NCBI GenBank assembly: GCA_002734065.2 | Contig: NVXU02000028.1 | Location: forward strand, 1 to 64,000 | DNA from: Fluviicola sp. | Lineage (GTDB): Bacteria; Bacteroidota; Bacteroidia; Flavobacteriales_D; Crocinitomicaceae | Length of the DNA: 64,000 nucleotides | Reading direction: 5' to 3' | Shown here: positions 47,052 through 53,576 of the stretch, one piece after another | How the letters are laid out: each line of letters opens with the position of its first letter | How positions within the stretch are numbered: the stretch's first letter is position 1 | The notes under the pieces: model-generated | Told to the model about the DNA's origin: nothing | Database searches by the model: none | The model's input: only the letters and a program-made list of their open reading frames with translations | Position numbers and translations under genes: made by a program

Positions 47052-47129
47052 TGGGGGACGTTTGGCTATGAAGCGTAGCCAACCCCGAAGGGTGCTATGC
47101 ACTATACATATTATTGTGTTTTCGTTATT
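47052..47129 (-). other. Degenerate attC-like site after fic
   Basis: On the minus strand it runs from TAAC just past the fic stop to CATAGCCAAACGTCC, and it contains a hairpin TTGGCTACGCTTCATAGCCAA-like (47061-47080). The end CATAGCCAAACGT equals the long attC site at 51657-51851, but the core GTT is mutated to GTC. It may be the worn outer edge of the array. Confidence 0.45.
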
Positions 47130-48215
47130 TTATTTCTTTTCAAGTATTTTCATTAGTCTTTGATTCAGATATAGTTTTTCTTTTCCAACTTTTACAGATT
47201 TGAGAAATCCTTTATCTTCAAGAGCCATTAAGTAATTTCCTACAGTTTTGGGGCTTCCAAGTCTAGCGTCAATTAAGTTTTGTCTTTTAGTGTATGGAAG
47301 TTTAAAGATAATTTCTATTAAATCTTTAGTATAAACTTTTGGGAGTTCATTTCTTATTTCTTCAGACATTTTATGCATTAATTCAATTATTTCTTTTAAC
47401 TGAATTAACCCTTTTTGAGCAGTACTTTCAATCATGTTAAGCATATAGATAACCCAATTTTCCCAATCTTCTTTTTCAGTCACTAATCTTAATCTTTTAT
47501 AGTATTCTGATTTGTTTTGAGTAATATATTCACTTAAATAAATAGCTGGAACATCTAATAGGTTTTCCATTTTAAGGTAAAGTAAAAGCAAAATTCGTCC
47601 AGTCCTACCATTTCCATCTGAGAATGGGTGTATTGCCTCAAATTGATAATGCATTAACGCCATTTTAATCAATGGGTCAAGGGAACCATCTTCATTTATA
47701 AATTTTTCAAAATTGGATAATTTTTTACGAATTACGTCTTCTCCCGATGGGGGAGTGTAAATAACATCTCCATTTGTGTTGGAAAGAGTCGTTCCAGTTG
47801 TAGTTCTAACACTTGATGTGTTTTCTTTAATTCTTTGCATTATATCAATACAAAGATTTGTTGTTATAAATGGTCTTGTCTCTAATTGTTTTAACCCATG
47901 CCACAAAGCATTCTTGTAACTTATTACTTCTTTAGCAGCAGGGTTTTCAAACTTTTTATCTGCAACAATAGATTTGTAAAGTTCATCATTAGTGGTAATA
48001 ATATTTTCAATTTCAGAACTAGCTTTTGCTTCCTGTAAATGAATTGTGTCAAGAAATAATTGAGGGTTAGGAAGGTTTATTATTGCACCATTTAGGTTTG
48101 CTAATGCTCTACTAGCAGTTATGGTTTTTCGCAAGATTTTAGTTGTTTCCAGATTGCTTTTTGGGGGCAATAATGGTAAATCATTATACGGTATGTCTTT
48201 CTTAAAATTACTCAT
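47130..48215 (-). CDS. Fic-family AMP-transferase with C-terminal winged helix
   Basis: The ATG at 48215 gives 361 residues. The Fic core HPFSDGNGRTGR lies near 195-206, and the class II inhibitory motif S-x3-E-N is present (SSEIEN, residues 66-71). The C terminus (about 300-361; YTKRQNLIDARLGSPKTVGNYLMALEDKGFL) is a winged helix-turn-helix of the kind seen in Fic transcription-linked proteins. It would transfer AMP to a target or to itself. Operator-like GGGTAAA repeats upstream suggest autoregulation. It lies at the end of the cassette array. Confidence 0.9.
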   Translation of the reverse strand: MSNFKKDIPYNDLPLLPPKSNLETTKILRKTITASRALANLNGAIINLPNPQLFLDTIHLQEAKASSEIENIITTNDELYKSIVADKKFENPAAKEVISYKNALWHGLKQLETRPFITTNLCIDIMQRIKENTSSVRTTTGTTLSNTNGDVIYTPPSGEDVIRKKLSNFEKFINEDGSLDPLIKMALMHYQFEAIHPFSDGNGRTGRILLLLYLKMENLLDVPAIYLSEYITQNKSEYYKRLRLVTEKEDWENWVIYMLNMIESTAQKGLIQLKEIIELMHKMSEEIRNELPKVYTKDLIEIIFKLPYTKRQNLIDARLGSPKTVGNYLMALEDKGFLKSVKVGKEKLYLNQRLMKILEKK

Positions 48216-48220
48216 TTTGA

Positions 48221-48300
48221 ACAAGGGTAAATTTTACACTCTTTATCTTTACAAGGGTAAATATACGTATAATTTACCCTCGTCTTTACATTGAAGGTAA
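48221..48300 (-). promoter_or_regulatory. GGGTAAA operator cluster upstream of fic
   Basis: ACAAGGGTAAA occurs at 48221-48231 and 48251-48261. The second is one arm of an inverted repeat AGGGTAAAT (48254-48262) / ATTTACCCT (48272-48280) centred on ATACGTAT. A further GGTAAAT lies at about 48295. These are likely binding sites for the winged helix of the Fic protein; that link is inferred. Confidence 0.55.
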
Positions 48301-48548
48301 ATATTGCTCTTATAAGTCAACTTTTCTTCTGAAGAAGGGTATTCACTCGCGGAGAGGAAGAATAATGCATCAATTCTCCATTTTGACCTAAAAAAGGAGA
48401 AATTAGTGCCAAAAAAGAGTAAACAGATCAAATAAATTGAAAAAACAGGCTCAAAAAGATTAATGCTGAGTGGGTCGAAGTAGCAAAAACGAGATGAACG
48501 TCTAAAAACGAACTTGATATCCAACACCGAATCGTTCGTTTTACCCAT
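48249..48548 (-). CDS. Doubtful 99-residue open frame in the fic upstream region
   Basis: It starts 41 bases after the 59-bp attC-like site, so it is placed like a cassette gene. However, the composition is odd (many Phe and Ser), there is no family, and it overlaps the fic operator cluster. It may be a decayed gene or chance frame. Apart from this and the operator, 48216-48639 holds only the attC site. Confidence 0.2.
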   Translation of the reverse strand: MGKTNDSVLDIKFVFRRSSRFCYFDPLSINLFEPVFSIYLICLLFFGTNFSFFRSKWRIDALFFLSASEYPSSEEKLTYKSNIYLQCKDEGKLYVYLPL

Positions 48549-48588
48549 AGAGATATTTTGAAACCTTAGGCGAAACTGGAAACGGGTT

Positions 48589-48647
48589 AGTCAACACTAG
48601 ATACAAACTTGGCCTATCGGCAGTTCGTATGCTTAGTTATTAGCACC
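48589..48647 (-). other. Compact 59-bp attC-like site
   Basis: On the minus strand it begins at GGTGCTAA (containing the methyltransferase stop codon) and ends at core GTTGAC. ATACGAACTGCC and GGCCAAGTTTGTAT pair around a GATA loop with single extrahelical bases, and outer AAC/GTT arms close it. This is the size and geometry of a classical 59-base element. Confidence 0.7.
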
Positions 48648-49299
48648 TTTTTTTATGTTTGTTTTTTTTCTTTGCTACTATAAAATAACAAGATGCACCT
48701 TTATAAATCTTCTCGGAATCAACAGTTTGAAAATATTTATTTGTGATTAAATCATCTAAATCAGAACTTTTAAGTCTTCTTATAGGAACTGGGATTATAC
48801 CAATTTTACACATTATTTGAACAAACCTAATTTGTAAACCGACTAAAAATGACAATTTCCCTCCTAAGCACGGTGTTACAGAAATAAACAGCCCATTAGG
48901 CTTTAATAATTCATCTATTCTTTGTACCACATCTTTGGGGTTAGGAATAGTATGCAGCATATTGAAAGCTAGTATTCTATCATAAGATTCTTTTTTGTGT
49001 TTTTCGTCAAAGATATCCGTTTGAGAGAAAGTGATATTTTCAATTTTTTTATCGACTACTTTTTCTTTAGCAATTTCAATCATCTTTGATGATATATCAA
49101 TTGCGTGTATTTCTTTAACATAGTGGGCAATTTCACAAGATACTGTACCCGTTCCACATCCGTAATCTAAAACAACATTACTATTCTCTAGATACTTTTT
49201 AGTATTTTTTCGAGACTTACTATGAATGTATTCAAAGCGTTCTTCTGTTTTGTCGTAGTTCTTTGAAGCACTATCCCAAAATTTTTTTGATTTACTCAT
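48640..49299 (-). CDS. Class I SAM-dependent methyltransferase (cassette gene)
   Basis: The 219-residue protein has motif I VLDYGCGTGTVS, then IHAIDISSKMI and ITFSQTDIF, with LAFNMLHTIPNPKDVV in the catalytic half. UbiE/Coq5-like proteins are the closest fold class. The substrate is unknown. Its TAA stop is part of the attC inverse core, as in many cassettes. The end is basic (KKKNKHKKRC). Confidence 0.82.
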   Translation of the reverse strand: MSKSKKFWDSASKNYDKTEERFEYIHSKSRKNTKKYLENSNVVLDYGCGTGTVSCEIAHYVKEIHAIDISSKMIEIAKEKVVDKKIENITFSQTDIFDEKHKKESYDRILAFNMLHTIPNPKDVVQRIDELLKPNGLFISVTPCLGGKLSFLVGLQIRFVQIMCKIGIIPVPIRRLKSSDLDDLITNKYFQTVDSEKIYKGASCYFIVAKKKNKHKKRC

Positions 49300-49339
49300 T
49301 TTTTATGTCATTTGTAATTAAGGTCTTATTTCATTAAAA

Positions 49340-49555
49340 TTAATCAGGTAAGGCTTCACAAATGAATCCTTTATTTTTAATGATTTGTATTATTTCATTT
49401 TCCAATAATTCGACAGAAATAATCCGAAGAACATTATCAATGTCTTCAATGTCAATTGACCAATCCGAAATGTATTGGTTTGAATTTAATAGTGGTTTCA
49501 CTGATTCAATTAAAGAAGCTGAATTTATATCGGTTTTAAACACATACACACCCAT
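49340..49555 (-). CDS. Small conserved protein, 71 residues
   Basis: It starts MGVYVFKTDINSAS and has alternating beta and helical segments (ISDWSIDIEDIDNVLRI), a pattern like small ferredoxin-fold proteins. I have seen similar short proteins in Bacteroidota but cannot give a function. It lies two bases from the XRE gene upstream and is likely cotranscribed. Confidence 0.65.
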   Translation of the reverse strand: MGVYVFKTDINSASLIESVKPLLNSNQYISDWSIDIEDIDNVLRIISVELLENEIIQIIKNKGFICEALPD

Positions 49556-49557
49556 AA

Positions 49558-49806
49558 TTATTTACTTTTCTTTCTCTTTTTGTATTTGTCTTTAGACGAA
49601 TCATAAGTGAATACTTCATCCAAAGTCACATTAAATACTTTCGCAATTCTAAACGCTAGTTCCAGTGTTGGGAAATATTTCCCGCTTTCGATAGCTGCTA
49701 GTGTTTGCCTTGTAACACCTACTTCGTCTGCCAATTGTTGTTGTGTCATTTCATCTCTAAAAAAACGTAACGTTCTAACTTTGTTTTGGATATGGTCTTT
49801 ACTCAT
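49558..49806 (-). CDS. XRE-family transcriptional regulator (YozG-like)
   Basis: The ATG at 49806 gives 82 residues. The HTH_3 domain is clear: MTQQQLADEVGVTRQTLAAIE, then GKYFPTLELAFRIAKVFNV, and a lysine-rich end. It starts one base after the membrane-protein stop. Such pairs of a small XRE regulator and a membrane protein are usually autoregulated; a dyad operator lies at 50310-50324. Confidence 0.85.
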   Translation of the reverse strand: MSKDHIQNKVRTLRFFRDEMTQQQLADEVGVTRQTLAAIESGKYFPTLELAFRIAKVFNVTLDEVFTYDSSKDKYKKRKKSK

Positions 49807-49807
49807 C

Positions 49808-50263
49808 TTAAGCTTCTTTACTATAGAAATAAATTTTCCAAACGTCACTCATCACTGTTGCTATAAATCCACAACTTAAAATGGTTAAAAACATATACTG
49901 TACTCCGTACCCCATTGAAAGTGGAATCATTGAAACGATAAATCCAACAATGGCAATCCAATGACTGTAACGACCCGATTTTGTTTCGATTAACTTATCT
50001 CGTTCATCAACAAAACCTAAGTCTTCTACATTTTTACGACCGCTAACCATTGTTTTAAAAATTGCGAACAATATGAATAAGATGATTTTTGCAACTATCA
50101 ATACACCAGTCATTGTTAGGATGAAGCTACCCCAAAATTGAATTTCTGTCATCTTTGAAATATTAATATCACCATTAATACCAAAAACATAAATTAAGTA
50201 TACTCCTATTGATAAGATGGTGGTTACAAGGTTGAAAATTGATTTTTGAATTTGTATAGACAT
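49808..50263 (-). CDS. Four-helix membrane protein, DUF2178-like
   Basis: The 151-residue protein has four membrane helices (about 9-30, 43-70, 100-118, 122-142) and a DERDKLIETKSGRYS segment typical of DUF2178-type proteins found beside small XRE regulators. The function is unknown. It is the first gene of the four-gene cassette, with a -7 box 32 bases upstream. Confidence 0.75.
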   Translation of the reverse strand: MSIQIQKSIFNLVTTILSIGVYLIYVFGINGDINISKMTEIQFWGSFILTMTGVLIVAKIILFILFAIFKTMVSGRKNVEDLGFVDERDKLIETKSGRYSHWIAIVGFIVSMIPLSMGYGVQYMFLTILSCGFIATVMSDVWKIYFYSKEA

Positions 50264-50294
50264 TATTTCTTTTTTATGTAAACTAATTATAACG

Positions 50295-50324
50295 CAAAGT
50301 TACATATTTTTTACACAATGTAAA
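50295..50324 (-). promoter_or_regulatory. Promoter and dyad operator of the four-gene cassette
   Basis: TAACTTTG (50302-50295 on the minus strand) matches TAnnTTTG. TTTACA-CAA-TGTAAA (50310-50324) is a perfect six-base dyad just upstream in the -33 region, so binding would block RNA polymerase. The XRE protein of the same cassette is the likely ligand. The rest of 50264-50446 holds no gene. Confidence 0.6.
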
Positions 50325-50448
50325 GTATTATTAACATTAAATAGTGAAAATTTAATTAGACAGAAGAAATCTATAAAGGGGGAAATGAATTTGAGATTTG
50401 ATAACCTCTTTATAGTCAATCATTACGCAGGTTCTTTCTCAGAATTGG

Positions 50449-50607
50449 TGCTAACGTCTCGGCTATGGTTAGTGCGGGATTTCAAAGCTCTGAACTTTCA
50501 AATTGGCAATTAGCTAAACCAAAGGTTTAGCGGTATTCATTAATTGCTCCAAACTTTCAGTTTGCCACCAAAACCCGTATTGCGTATAGGTTTTATTATT
50601 CGGGTTT
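50449..50607 (-). other. Long attC-like site (159 bp)
   Basis: On the minus strand the site runs from AAACCCGAAT to core GTTAGCACC. The outer arms CCTATACGCAATACGGG and CCCGCACTAACCATAGCC pair imperfectly. The middle has a perfect GCTAAACC/GGTTTAGC hairpin. It is closely similar to the site at 51657-51851. Confidence 0.65.
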
Positions 50608-50612
50608 GTTTT

Positions 50613-51125
50613 TTATCCTGCACCATGAATTTGCTTTAATTTATATGCTCCGTCAATTAATTTAAAAGTAAATATCATAGAATACTCTCCAATTGGGTCT
50701 TCTAGTAATTCAACGCAACCAACACTCCACTGAAAATAGCTATTATCCTCTGCAATAAACAAGTGTGCTTTATATATACATCCTTTGTATTCAATTCCAG
50801 AGTTTTTTGATTTGTTTATTAAAGAAAATTGCTTTAGTACTTTTAATTCAATAGAATCCAAAAGAGTGCATTTTTGCATTAGCAGCTCTTTTGAAATTTC
50901 ATAATTGTGTTTTTTCATGTCAATTCGAGGAGGGTCAGATGTTACAAGTCGCGCTAATCCCATATCTCCCTCAATTGGAAAACTAGATACCGCAACCAAT
51001 TTCTTGCAATCCTCTTTTAACAAAGCAGTTTGAAATTTAGTAAATACTTTTTCAATTGTATCATTTTGTGCAAATGAATATGTCACACAAAACAGTATCA
51101 AAATTGATGTAGTTATTATCTTCAT
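50613..51125 (-). CDS. Secreted protein of unknown function (cassette gene)
   Basis: This 170-residue protein has a signal peptide (to about residue 19, SFAQ). The body mixes helix and beta with conserved-looking LKEDCKKLVAVSSFPIEG and a C-terminal LIDGAYKLKQIH, a NTF2-like feel. There is no confident family. Its stop lies five bases before the inverse core of the cassette, and its start 13 bases after the cassette boundary region, so it fills a 550-base single-gene cassette (50598-51147). No promoter box is visible. Confidence 0.72.
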   Translation of the reverse strand: MKIITTSILILFCVTYSFAQNDTIEKVFTKFQTALLKEDCKKLVAVSSFPIEGDMGLARLVTSDPPRIDMKKHNYEISKELLMQKCTLLDSIELKVLKQFSLINKSKNSGIEYKGCIYKAHLFIAEDNSYFQWSVGCVELLEDPIGEYSMIFTFKLIDGAYKLKQIHGAG

Positions 51126-51140
51126 ACTTTATTTAATAAA

Positions 51141-51273
51141 CCCTAACATTTAGGCTAGGAAAAATAGTACGGCTCCTGAGCGTAACTTTCTTTTAAAGAT
51201 AGGAATGATTTCCTAACAGTAAGTAATTGTACGAAGCATAAACTCCGTATTTTTTTTTAGCCAGTATTATGGG
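51141..51273 (-). other. attC-like site (133 bp)
   Basis: From CCCATAAT (51273-51266, inside the last codons of the gene) to core GTTAGGG (51147-51141). Outer arms GGCTAAAAAA and TTTTTCCTAGCC pair, as do ACGGAG and the CTC...CCGT side. TACGGAGTTTATGCTTCGTA-like hairpin lies at 51231-51252. Confidence 0.6.
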
Positions 51274-51652
51274 CATCTATTTTTGTTAATTCTAATCTAT
51301 CTTCAATATTAGTAAAACTCCTATTTGTCCGAAGTGTCAATTTCCCGAATTCCTTAGAGATTTCTAGTACTTTGAGTTGTTTTCCATCGCTAGTCCATAA
51401 TTCCAAATTGTAGAACTCGTCAAAGTCAATTATTTTCCATTTTCCAGATTTCACGGGTAACAATTCTGTGTTAGAATTAAATGTTCCATTTTCTTTTATG
51501 TGGAGTAGAGTAGAATCACCGTCTACAATGTATTCACCTACATACTCTGGGGTTTTCTCTTCATTGCCACTACAAGAATAACAAGTTGCTAATCCAACGA
51601 GAATTGTAAAAATCAATATAATACTTCGGGAAATATTCATTCTACTCTTCAT
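51257..51652 (-). CDS. Small lipoprotein of unknown function (cassette gene)
   Basis: The protein has 131 residues, or 127 if it starts at the second methionine at 51640. The lipobox is CYSC. The body looks like a lipocalin-type small barrel of the kind GEYIVDGDSTLLHIKENG and GKWKIIDFDEFYNLELW. The function is unknown. The gene nearly fills its cassette (51266-51664): the start is within 12 bases of the core, and the last codons overlap the inverse core. Confidence 0.72.
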   Translation of the reverse strand: MKSRMNISRSIILIFTILVGLATCYSCSGNEEKTPEYVGEYIVDGDSTLLHIKENGTFNSNTELLPVKSGKWKIIDFDEFYNLELWTSDGKQLKVLEISKEFGKLTLRTNRSFTNIEDRLELTKIDAHNTG

Positions 51653-51656
51653 TACC

Positions 51657-51851
51657 CATAACGTTTGGCTATGCGTAGTGCGGGATTTAAAAGCTACGAA
51701 CTTTCAAATTAGCACTTAGCTAAACCTTTGCGTTTTGTTTTTATCTTTTCATTTTTAAAAGCTAAACCAAAGGTTTAGCGGTTTTCATTAATTGCTCTAA
51801 ACTTTCAATTTACCGTCAAAGCCCTTATTACGTATAGGTTTTGTTACCACC
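51657..51851 (-). other. Long attC-like site (195 bp)
   Basis: From GGTGGTAAC (51851-51843) to core GTTATGGG (51664-51657). The outer arms CCTATACGTAATAAGGG and CCGCACTACGCATAGCC pair. The same inner hairpin as in the 159-bp site is present (GCTAAACC/GGTTTAGC near 51764-51782), with about 45 extra bases inserted next to it. Confidence 0.65.
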
Positions 51852-51858
51852 AGTGGTC

Positions 51859-52626
51859 TTATTCTTCGATTTGACTTAATTCTTTTTTTCTGCGTTTAAC
51901 AAATAAATCATGGTAATCTTCCTTCTCTTTAAATTTTCCTAGCTGTTCATTGTAGATGTAAATGTATTCTACATTGTCGACAAATTCATATTGGTAAAGA
52001 GTCCAGTGTTTTTTACCGCTAAATATTAAATCAGTAAATCCGTCATTATTAATGTCTTGTATCATCAAGTTAAGCCCGTTTGGGTCATTAATATCTTCAT
52101 CATCATGCGCATCAAATGTTCTCGAATAATATCCCTTTGGTTCCTCAACTAAATTCACTAATTTATCTTTCACTAGCTTATAAATCCCATAGCTTCCATT
52201 TCCTTTAGAAGTTGCATTCAATCCTTTTAAATATACTTTGTCTTTTGGAAAAATAGTCAAGAGTTCAAATTCTTCAAATTGAGTGATGGTAATAAGTTCT
52301 CCACTAAGTTGAAACAGTAATTGATACTTGAAAGGAAAAGCTGCACCGCAACCATCTCCATAATCATACTCTAGGATTATTATTGAGTCCTTCGAACCAG
52401 AAATTTCTATTTTTTCATAATGAGTCAAAAAATCGGGAGCTAAATATTCTTTCACAGTCATGCTGTCTACTTCGAGATTGTAGTCATTTATAATTGTTTT
52501 AATTAAACTTACCGTGTCAGAAATATGAGGAAAATCTTTTATAATGTCAAGGTTTTTAGATTGTCCAAAAGATGTAACAGTTAAAAATAATATTGATATA
52601 AAAGCTAGTAGTTTCATTTTTTGCAT
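51859..52626 (-). CDS. Secreted protein with a VCBS/FG-GAP-like segment (first cassette gene)
   Basis: Starting at ATG 52626 (or 52617) the protein has 252-255 residues. A signal peptide ends near SFGQ. A C-terminal DINNDGFTDLIFSG element is typical of VCBS/FG-GAP calcium-binding repeats; the first half has IIILEYDYGDGCGAAFPF. The function is unknown. Its cassette is bounded by GTTACCACC (52636-52628) and GGTGGTAAC (51851-51843), a perfect 9-base complement. Confidence 0.72.
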   Translation of the reverse strand: MQKMKLLAFISILFLTVTSFGQSKNLDIIKDFPHISDTVSLIKTIINDYNLEVDSMTVKEYLAPDFLTHYEKIEISGSKDSIIILEYDYGDGCGAAFPFKYQLLFQLSGELITITQFEEFELLTIFPKDKVYLKGLNATSKGNGSYGIYKLVKDKLVNLVEEPKGYYSRTFDAHDDEDINDPNGLNLMIQDINNDGFTDLIFSGKKHWTLYQYEFVDNVEYIYIYNEQLGKFKEKEDYHDLFVKRRKKELSQIEE

Positions 52627-52661
52627 TGGTGGTAACAACTGAATATAGCCCACTAATGCAC
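52623..52661 (-). other. Boundary site at the head of the array (attI-like or half attC)
   Basis: On the plus strand TGCATTGGTGG (52623-52633) pairs with CCCACTAATGCA (52650-52661). The core GTTACCACC (52636-52628, minus) lies inside. The bases before the core, GGGCTATATTCAGTTG on the minus strand, vaguely resemble the 3' arms of the other sites, but a matching 5' arm is missing, so it could be an attI-type site. Confidence 0.45.
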
Positions 52662-52682
52662 TTTATCCACATTACACTTTCC

Positions 52683-52711
52683 CAAAGATACAAATTATTT
52701 CTCATCTTCAA
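52683..52711 (-). promoter_or_regulatory. Promoter reading into the cassette array (Pc-like)
   Basis: On the minus strand TTG (52711-52709), 18 bases, then TATCTTTG (52690-52683) match the Bacteroidetes -33/-7 pattern. The box is 47 bases outside the first cassette core, so it could drive the first cassette from outside. Confidence 0.55.
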
Positions 52712-52809
52712 CCTTCACAAAATCAGCTCACAAAGCGACAAACAATCATTTACAATTAATTCTTTTGCAATAAGTTTTCCTCTAGGCTTAGCACTTCTCT
52801 GAGAATAAA

Positions 52810-52817
52810 TATCTTTG
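52810..52817 (+). promoter_or_regulatory. -7 box (TATCTTTG) of bioD
   Basis: A perfect TAnnTTTG box ends 17 bases before the TTG start at 52835, divergent from the array promoter. Confidence 0.6.
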
Positions 52818-52834
52818 TTTAAAATAAAGAGACT

Positions 52835-53467
52835 TTGAAAAAGAATCAACAATATTTCATCACTGGCATCGGCACGGACGTAGGCAAAACAATTGTCAGC
52901 GCCATTGTATCCGAAGCATTGCAAGCCACCTACTGGAAACCAATACAAGCGGGAGATTTGCATCAGTTGGATTCACAAACGGTTGATTCTTTAACTGAAA
53001 ACGTGAAAATTCTGCCAGAAGGAATGACACTTTCTCAACCGATGTCGCCCCATGCAGCCGCCAAAATTGATGGAGTGAAAATAGAACTTGCTGACTTCAC
53101 ATTACCAAAAGTAGAAGGCAACTTCGTGGTTGAAGGAGCTGGAGGCTTGATGGTGCCACTCAACGAAGATGGATTGATGATTATTGATGTCATTGAGAAG
53201 TTTAAATTGCCAGTGATTCTCGTTTCAAGACACTACTTAGGAAGCATCAATCACAGTATTCTTTCTGCAGAAATTTTGAAGAAAAAAGGAATAGAGGTTG
53301 CTGGTTTTGTCTTCGTCGGAGAAGAGAACAAAGAGACAGAATCAATTATTTTAAAAATCACAGGCCTCTCTGTAATAGGCAGAATACCTGAGGCTGCAGA
53401 GCTTTGCAAAGAATTTATTTTGGAGCAAGCGGAGGAATTGAAGATAGGAGATAGGAGTGATGAGTGA
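52835..53467 (+). CDS. bioD: Dethiobiotin synthetase
   Basis: The 210-residue protein starts at TTG 52835; no ATG with a better fit exists. It has a P-loop GIGTDVGKT (about 11-19), KPIQAGD, EGAGGLMVPL with conserved glycine loop, and VSRHYLGSINHS. It makes dethiobiotin from DAPA, CO2 and ATP. Its extreme C terminus (DRSDE) is encoded by the repeat that follows. bioA lies 110 bases downstream, in pathway order. Confidence 0.93.
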   Translation: MKKNQQYFITGIGTDVGKTIVSAIVSEALQATYWKPIQAGDLHQLDSQTVDSLTENVKILPEGMTLSQPMSPHAAAKIDGVKIELADFTLPKVEGNFVVEGAGGLMVPLNEDGLMIIDVIEKFKLPVILVSRHYLGSINHSILSAEILKKKGIEVAGFVFVGEENKETESIILKITGLSVIGRIPEAAELCKEFILEQAEELKIGDRSDE

Positions 53468-53545
53468 GGGGTGATGAGTTAGGAGTGTACCTCGACCGCA
53501 TCTCGACTTCGCTCGATGGGCGACTCGGTAACCAGTGATGAGTCA
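53460..53545 (+). repeat. Gene-end repeat after bioD
   Basis: GATGAGT-type units, then GTGTACCTCGAC (53485-53496), a 27-base insertion containing CTCGACTTCGCTCGATGGG, and CTCGGTAACCAGTGATGAGT. Same family as 24345-24385 and 31113-31155; the bioD stop is within it. Confidence 0.7.
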
Positions 53546-53576
53546 ACTTCTGATTCCTTAAAAAAAACAACAAAAA

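Larger units (their letters stand above)
48639..50455 (-). mobile_element. Candidate four-gene integron cassette
   Basis: The cassette starts at core GTTAGCACC (50455-50447) and ends at GGTGCTAA (48647-48640), an exact 8-base complement. It carries, in order, a membrane protein, an XRE regulator, a 71-residue protein and a methyltransferase. It has its own promoter at 50295-50302. Multi-gene cassettes exist but are uncommon. Confidence 0.65.

Noticed and set aside
48575-48595. A closing partner for the cassette start GTTGACTA among sequences down to 47010
   Set aside because: No TTGACTAA-type inverse core was found downstream, so a fic cassette with intact ends cannot be claimed.
52715-52963. 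An 82-residue minus-strand frame over the bioD start
   Set aside because: It runs antisense to conserved bioD codons, including the P-loop, and covers the bioD promoter.
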